Shown here in pieces: positions 5,976 through 8,950 of a stretch of DNA of 8,950 bases. The first letter of the stretch is position 1, and each line of letters begins with the position of its first letter. Source of the DNA: Timburyella sp030842085 (GTDB lineage Bacteria; Bacillota; Clostridia; Oscillospirales; Acutalibacteraceae); contig JAUUSE010000066.1 of assembly GCA_030842085.1 (NCBI GenBank), positions 1-8,950 of the forward strand, in the 5' to 3' direction. The position numbers and the translations under genes are program-made. A model generated the notes under the pieces. The model had not been told where the DNA came from and did no database searches. It saw nothing but the letters and a program-made list of their open reading frames with translations.

Positions 5976-5995
5976 GCATTGATTATAATCAATGC
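5976..5995. promoter_or_regulatory. Perfect 20-bp palindrome enclosing TATAAT
   Basis: GCATTGATTATAATCAATGC is identical to its reverse complement over all 20 bases. Its centre contains TATAAT (5984-5989). As DNA it has the form of an operator for a dimeric regulator overlapping a -10 box, although no acceptable -35 lies 16-18 bases upstream. As RNA it would form an 8-bp stem with a TATA loop followed by the moderately U-rich UGUGUUUGUUAUUU, so it could instead be a weak terminator. The symmetry is clear; the role is undecided. Confidence 0.5.
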
Positions 5996-6017
5996 TGTGT
6001 TTGTTATTTGGGCATAA

Positions 6018-6073
6018 AAACGCTGTTTAAAGCACAGATTTAGTGTTAATATACTGCAGCGGCGTTTATTTTT
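6018..6073 (+). terminator. Weak candidate terminator ahead of the yerC-like operon
   Basis: AAACGC (6018-6023) pairs with GCGTTT (6062-6067), followed by ATTTTT (6068-6073). An alternative pairing is CGCTG (6021-6025) with CAGCG (6057-6061). The loop is long (about 38 bases), with only short inner helices, so support is modest. It would insulate the operon that starts at 6085. Confidence 0.3.
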
Positions 6074-6084
6074 AGCGAAGATAT

Positions 6085-6113
6085 TTTACTTTTTTATTTT
6101 AATGTGGTAAAAT
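6085..6113 (+). promoter_or_regulatory. Candidate promoter for the yerC-like to hslO operon
   Basis: TTTACT (6085-6090), a 17-base spacer and TAAAAT (6108-6113) give a 4/6 and 5/6 match. Start of transcription would be near 6120, leaving a short leader before the ribosome binding site AGGTGA at 6145-6150. It is the best promoter candidate in the gap of nearly 300 bases before the operon. Confidence 0.5.
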
Positions 6114-6156
6114 AATAAAGGAATAAAATATTATAAAATTAGATTAGGTGATATTA

Positions 6157-6450
6157 ATGGAGATATCAAAACTTAAAGACGAAAATATGGACAATTTTTT
6201 TGAAGCCGTGCTGACCATGAAAAGCATAGACGACTGCTATAAATTTTTCGAGGACATATGCACTGTAAACGAGCTTAAATCGATATCGCAGCGATTTGCC
6301 GTTGCCAAAATGCTTAATGATAAGTGCGTATATACGGACATAGTAGCAAAGACGGGCGCATCTACTGCGACAATAAGCCGTGTAAACCGCACGCTGAATT
6401 ACGGCGCCGATGGGTATAAGCTTGTATTTGAGAGGTTGTCGGATAAATGA
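6157..6450 (+). CDS. YerC/YecD-family TrpR-like DNA-binding protein
   Basis: This 97-residue protein carries the signature of the YerC/YecD group of TrpR-related proteins. CTVNELKSISQRFAVAKML (35-53) is followed by a helix-turn-helix at about 59-81, YTDIVAKTGASTATISRVNRTL, and then YGADGY. The segment TGAS-ATISR is the recognition helix region. The whole chain is close to the usual family length of about 100. Family members are presumed sequence-specific regulators; the ligand and targets are generally not established. Start choice: GTG at 6148 would overlap the ribosome binding site AGGTGA (6145-6150), so ATG 6157 with six bases of spacing is preferred. Its stop overlaps the next start as ATGA, so translation is coupled to the methyltransferase. 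As first gene of the operon it could be an autoregulator; a family member in Bacillus sits elsewhere (near pcrB). Confidence 0.9.
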   Translation: MEISKLKDENMDNFFEAVLTMKSIDDCYKFFEDICTVNELKSISQRFAVAKMLNDKCVYTDIVAKTGASTATISRVNRTLNYGADGYKLVFERLSDK

Positions 6451-7202
6451 GGCCGTACAGCGCATTGGCTCGTTATTACAGTAAATTTACTGAAAATGTA
6501 GAATATAAAAAGCGGACGGATTATATATTAGAGCTTATGCGCCGGCATGGCTGCAGTGAGCCGCATCTGCTGCTTGACCTTGCCTGCGGCGCCGGCGGAT
6601 TTTCATTAGAGCTTGCCGAGCGGGGCGTCGACGTAATAGGGGTGGATATATCCGAGGAGATGCTCGCCGCGGCGCAGACGGAGATGTACAGCCGCGGCCT
6701 GCGTGCTATGTTTATAAAGCAGGACATGCGGGAGCTTGATTTATATGGCACGGTAGACACGGCGATATGCATGCTGGACAGCCTTAACCATATAACTGAT
6801 ATTGGCGAGCTTAAAAAGGCAGTTGAGCGGGTATCGCTGTTTTTAGAGCCGGGCGGACTTTTTATATTTGACGTTAATACGTTATATAAGCATAAAGAGG
6901 TGCTGTCCGGCAGTTGTTATGTGTATGAGTGCGACGGAGCCGTATGTGTATGGAGCAACAGCGAATGCAGCGACGACGGTACGGTGAATATAAGCTTAGA
7001 CATTTTTGAGGAAACGGCAAATAGCCTTTACAGCCGGAGCACTGAGAATTTCAGTGAACGAGCATATGATATCGCTGCTTTTGAAGAAATTTTAGCCGAC
7101 AGCGGCTTTAAGGTTTGCGGCGTATACGGGGATATGTCGTTTGATAAACCGTCGGCGTCGGAAGAGCGGCTGTATTTTGCTGCTAAAAAGCTAAGTCAGT
7201 GA
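6447..7202 (+). CDS. Class I SAM-dependent methyltransferase
   Basis: This 251-residue protein has a Rossmann-type methyltransferase fold. Motif I is LLDLACGAGGFSLELA (42-57), with the glycine loop that binds S-adenosylmethionine. Motif II ends with acidic Asp67 in VIGVDIS, which would hold the ribose hydroxyls. A post-II segment contains QDMREL, and a motif IV-like stretch reads CMLDSLNHI. The rest has the usual LxPGGLFIFDVN strand. The substrate cannot be predicted from sequence: such proteins act on small molecules, lipids, RNA or protein. The ATG overlaps the preceding stop by four bases (ATGA), implying coupling. A GAGAGG within the previous gene may serve as ribosome binding site. Similar methyltransferase genes are often found next to hslO in Clostridia (from general knowledge, not checked here). 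Confidence 0.9.
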   Translation: MRPYSALARYYSKFTENVEYKKRTDYILELMRRHGCSEPHLLLDLACGAGGFSLELAERGVDVIGVDISEEMLAAAQTEMYSRGLRAMFIKQDMRELDLYGTVDTAICMLDSLNHITDIGELKKAVERVSLFLEPGGLFIFDVNTLYKHKEVLSGSCYVYECDGAVCVWSNSECSDDGTVNISLDIFEETANSLYSRSTENFSERAYDIAAFEEILADSGFKVCGVYGDMSFDKPSASEERLYFAAKKLSQ

Positions 7203-7444
7203 TGTTCGGATGGCTGCAGCGGCTTTCCGGCAGGATAGTCTCGGTAATTTTAGGGATAATATTAATTTTTGTGAGCTATGGCGCGCTGTATATGATAGCC
7301 GGCAGCTTATCGCCTGCTAAAATATTTAAATATTTTACTGCCTCCTTTTCATTGCCGCTGCTTATACCGATTTTAATGATTGCAGCGGGAATTTATTTGC
7401 TTATAAAAGGTGTGTTTTTCAGCAAATCTAATGAGAGTGAATAA
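7202..7444 (+). CDS. Two-helix small membrane protein (unknown)
   Basis: This 80-residue protein has two hydrophobic helices, about residues 11-33 and 51-72, joined by a short loop (SLSPAKIFKYF). It ends in a small polar, acidic tail (SKSNESE). I recognise no family. The start ATG shares its A with the methyltransferase stop (TGATG). A GTG three bases earlier (7199) is also in frame. There is no clear ribosome binding site, so translation most likely restarts at the overlap. This tight coupling, and length of open frame with a membrane-type composition, are the reasons to accept it as a gene. It may anchor or assist a neighbour, but this is speculation. Confidence 0.72.
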   Translation: MFGWLQRLSGRIVSVILGIILIFVSYGALYMIAGSLSPAKIFKYFTASFSLPLLIPILMIAAGIYLLIKGVFFSKSNESE

Positions 7445-7495
7445 AGATACAGATGTAAATTGAAGCCTCTGTCAAAATAAAGGGGAATAAAATTT

Positions 7496-7810
7496 ATGAA
7501 AATAGATATATCTGAAAATTCTGTATGGTATCACGGCTCGGATAAAAAACTGGATGTATTGAGAGAGGGCAGCACTATTACGGTATGGCGCGAGCTCGCC
7601 GAAGCCTTTTCGCATAAGCCGACGCTGCTTTCTTACGATGACGACGGAAAGATTACGCATAATGGCGCCAAAAAGGGATATCTGTACGTTATAGACGAGA
7701 GCATTGACATCAAAGAAGACATATATGAGCATCCAGCAAGCACAATGGATAAAAACGCTGAGTTTTTAACGAAACGGCCGCTTAAGCTCAAGCTCATTGC
7801 CGAGCTGTAA
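7496..7810 (+). CDS. Small protein with ADP-ribosyltransferase-like features
   Basis: This 104-residue protein resembles conserved hypotheticals seen in Firmicutes. It begins VWYHGSDKKLDVLREGSTIT (10-29), a start like the first strand of small ADP-ribosyltransferase-fold proteins such as rifampin ART Arr (FYHGT). Further conserved-looking blocks are AEAFSHKP (35-42), HNGAKKGYLYVIDE (55-68), and EFLTKRPLKLKLI (89-101). A possible H-Y-E-type triad would be His13, Tyr62 or Tyr64, and Glu89; this is inference from order and spacing. It is full length, cytosolic, with no signal peptide or membrane segment. The ATG has a good ribosome binding site AGGGGA (7481-7486). It lies 51 bases after the two-helix protein, probably in the same operon. 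Activity is unproven; it could also be a non-catalytic relative. Confidence 0.75.
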   Translation: MKIDISENSVWYHGSDKKLDVLREGSTITVWRELAEAFSHKPTLLSYDDDGKITHNGAKKGYLYVIDESIDIKEDIYEHPASTMDKNAEFLTKRPLKLKLIAEL

Positions 7811-7919
7811 TCTGATTAAGTATGCAGTTTTGGCTAAGCTTAATAAATGGCATAAACAATTAAAATGTTATCATAAGTAAAGATAAGTGAACATATTTTA
7901 AAATGGAAAGGATATATAA

Positions 7920-8798
7920 ATGGGAAGACTTATAAGATGCATAACCTCTGACGGAATGGTAATGGCCCGTGCGATAGACAGTACGGATATTGTATCGAGG
8001 ATGGAGCAAATACACAAAACCTCAGCGGTAATGACGGCGGCAGGCGGCCGCCTTATAACTGCCGCGGCGATGATGGGAAGCGACCTGAAAGATGAGGCCG
8101 CCAGCCTTACGCTGCGTATAGCCTTAAACGACGGCCCGTCCGGCACGCTCATAGCGGTAGCCGACAGCGACGGCAATTCGAGGATTTACCTTGAAAATCC
8201 TGTGGTAGAAATACCGCTTAATTCGGTGGGAAAGCTGGATGTTGCCGGCGCGATAGGCCGGGGCGGCGTCTTATATGTAATTAAGGACTTTGGCAGCGGA
8301 CAGCCGTATAACGGACTGATAAATATTGAATCCGGCGAGATAGCGGAGGATATAGCGGCATATTTTGCCAAAAGCGAGCAGATACCGACGGTCTGCGCTT
8401 TAGGAGTACTGGTAAATCCTGATTTAACGGTAAAGGCAGCGGGCGGTTATATACTGCAGCTATTGCCGGGCGCAGACGACGAATGCATATCTAAAGTAGA
8501 GGACGGAATAAAAAACATAGCGCCTATGACAGATATGTTGTCACAAGGTCTTTCATTAGAGAGTATAATAAAAACGGTACTGAAAAATTTCGATGTAGAG
8601 GTACTTGAGGAAACACATCCTCAGTATAAATGCAACTGCAGCCGTGAGCGCGTATTAAATGCGCTGAGAAGTATGGCGAAGGCAGATCTTGAAGAAATGG
8701 CAAACGATGATAATATAAATGTAAAATGTCATTTCTGCGATAAGGAATATAATTTTTCATCAGAAGAAATAAGAAAAATAATTTCAAGAAAAATGTAA
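7920..8798 (+). CDS. hslO: Redox-regulated chaperone Hsp33
   Basis: This 292-residue protein has normal Hsp33 length. The N-terminal substrate-binding domain contains the family start (RLIRCITSDGMVMARAID) and the conserved block IGRGGVLYVIKDFGSGQPYNGLINIESGEIAEDIAAYFAKSEQ, shown here only for orientation by its key words GxLxVxKD, YxGxxxLxSGEIAED-like and YxxxSEQ. Confidence 0.5.
   Translation: MGRLIRCITSDGMVMARAIDSTDIVSRMEQIHKTSAVMTAAGGRLITAAAMMGSDLKDEAASLTLRIALNDGPSGTLIAVADSDGNSRIYLENPVVEIPLNSVGKLDVAGAIGRGGVLYVIKDFGSGQPYNGLINIESGEIAEDIAAYFAKSEQIPTVCALGVLVNPDLTVKAAGGYILQLLPGADDECISKVEDGIKNIAPMTDMLSQGLSLESIIKTVLKNFDVEVLEETHPQYKCNCSRERVLNALRSMAKADLEEMANDDNINVKCHFCDKEYNFSSEEIRKIISRKM
7920..8798 (+). 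CDS. hslO: Hsp33 (HslO), zinc-switch details
   Basis: This is a holding chaperone switched on by oxidative unfolding stress in the cytosol. The zinc-binding redox switch is complete: CNC at residues 238-240 and CHFC at 270-273, fitting the family CxC...CxxC pattern. Four thiols hold zinc when reduced and form disulfides when oxidised. The ATG at 7920 has AAAGGA (7907-7912) at good spacing. A 109-base gap separates it from the ART-like gene, without a convincing promoter or terminator, so it is probably read as the last gene of the operon that begins with the yerC-like gene. This entry supplements the other one for the same gene and carries the confident call. Confidence 0.97.
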   Translation: MGRLIRCITSDGMVMARAIDSTDIVSRMEQIHKTSAVMTAAGGRLITAAAMMGSDLKDEAASLTLRIALNDGPSGTLIAVADSDGNSRIYLENPVVEIPLNSVGKLDVAGAIGRGGVLYVIKDFGSGQPYNGLINIESGEIAEDIAAYFAKSEQIPTVCALGVLVNPDLTVKAAGGYILQLLPGADDECISKVEDGIKNIAPMTDMLSQGLSLESIIKTVLKNFDVEVLEETHPQYKCNCSRERVLNALRSMAKADLEEMANDDNINVKCHFCDKEYNFSSEEIRKIISRKM

Positions 8799-8805
8799 TT
8801 TCTTA

Positions 8806-8834
8806 TTGACAATATGTGCTCCGTATAGTAAAAT
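8806..8834 (+). promoter_or_regulatory. Promoter of the tRNA gene
   Basis: TTGACA (8806-8811), 17 bases, TAAAAT (8829-8834) match at 6/6 and 5/6. Transcription would start near 8841, about 37 bases ahead of the mature tRNA 5' end. The leader can form a small hairpin (CGCTT/AAGCG) that RNase P processing would remove. The promoter begins just 7 bases after the hslO stop. Confidence 0.82.
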
Positions 8835-8877
8835 ACTAATCGTCGCTTGGTTATCGATTGAAGCGCAGTCGTATTTT

Positions 8878-8950
8878 GGGAGCATAGCTCAGCTGGGAGA
8901 GCATCTGCCTTACAAGCAGGGGGTCACAGGTTCGAGCCCTGTTGTTCCCA
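8878..8950 (+). tRNA. tRNA-Val (anticodon UAC)
   Basis: This is a complete cloverleaf of 73 bases. The acceptor stem GGGAGCA (8878-8884) pairs with TGTTCCC (8943-8949), with one G-U pair, and the discriminator is A8950. The D arm is GCTC/GAGC. The anticodon arm is TCTGC/GCAGG with loop CTTACAA, and anticodon TAC at 8911-8913 reads GUA-type valine codons. The T arm is ACAGG/CCTGT with loop TTCGAGC. The window ends at the discriminator, so whether CCA is encoded, and whether more tRNAs follow, cannot be seen. Confidence 0.96.

Noticed and set aside
6148..6156. GTG start for the YerC-like protein
   Set aside because: It overlaps the AGGTGA ribosome binding site that is correctly spaced for ATG 6157. 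Family members begin close to that Met.
8768..8807. 9-bp inverted repeat AATAAGAAA/TTTCTTATT around the hslO stop
   Set aside because: It is entirely AT-rich apart from one G-C pair, has a 22-base loop, no U tract, and overlaps the tRNA promoter. It is probably chance.
1..8950. CRISPR array, IS element, phage or toxin-antitoxin system
   Set aside because: No regularly spaced repeats, terminal inverted repeats with transposase, integrase or recognisable toxin-antitoxin pair are present. The only repeat is the diverged duplicated membrane gene.

Overview
The window looks like chromosome from a low-to-mid GC Firmicute, most likely a member of the Clostridia. The gene order nadK-argR-recN is typical of that group. 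Other supporting signs are a class I T-box in front of an aminoacyl-tRNA synthetase gene, AGGAGG-type ribosome binding sites, consensus sigma-A promoters and heavy use of ATA isoleucine codons. I cannot name a genus. There is no sign of phage, IS element or CRISPR array.

Left part (1-2498): the 3' end of NAD kinase, then the arginine repressor ArgR 13 bases later, then recN, which has its own promoter and a palindrome over its predicted transcription start. In many Clostridia recN is followed by spoIVB and spo0A; here it is followed by tyrS.

Middle (2484-4626): a perfect consensus promoter (TTGACA-17-TATAAT) starts inside the last codons of recN and drives a tyrosine-specific T-box riboswitch. 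The S-turn AGUA/GAA, the specifier UAC, the UGGU tRNA-end-binding bulge, the antiterminator and the 10-bp terminator can all be read. Unusually, about 495 bases separate the T-box terminator from the tyrS start codon. tyrS ends at a strong, probably bidirectional terminator.

Accessory part (4627-6080): an AT-rich stretch holding two tandem paralogous genes for small four-helix membrane proteins that I do not recognise. Their 3' flanks are also similar, so this looks like a local duplication. After them come weak terminator-like hairpins and a perfect 20-bp palindrome that encloses TATAAT.

Right part (6085-8950): a tightly packed operon encodes a YerC/TrpR-family DNA-binding protein, a class I SAM-dependent methyltransferase (4-base overlap) and a two-helix small membrane protein (1-base overlap). 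A 104-residue protein with ADP-ribosyltransferase-like sequence features follows, then the redox chaperone Hsp33 (hslO) after a 109-base gap. The window ends with a strong promoter and a tRNA-Val(UAC), possibly the first of a tRNA cluster.

Most genes are ordinary housekeeping. The parts that deserve a second look are the membrane-protein pair, the ART-like small protein, the long tyrS leader and the two palindromes.
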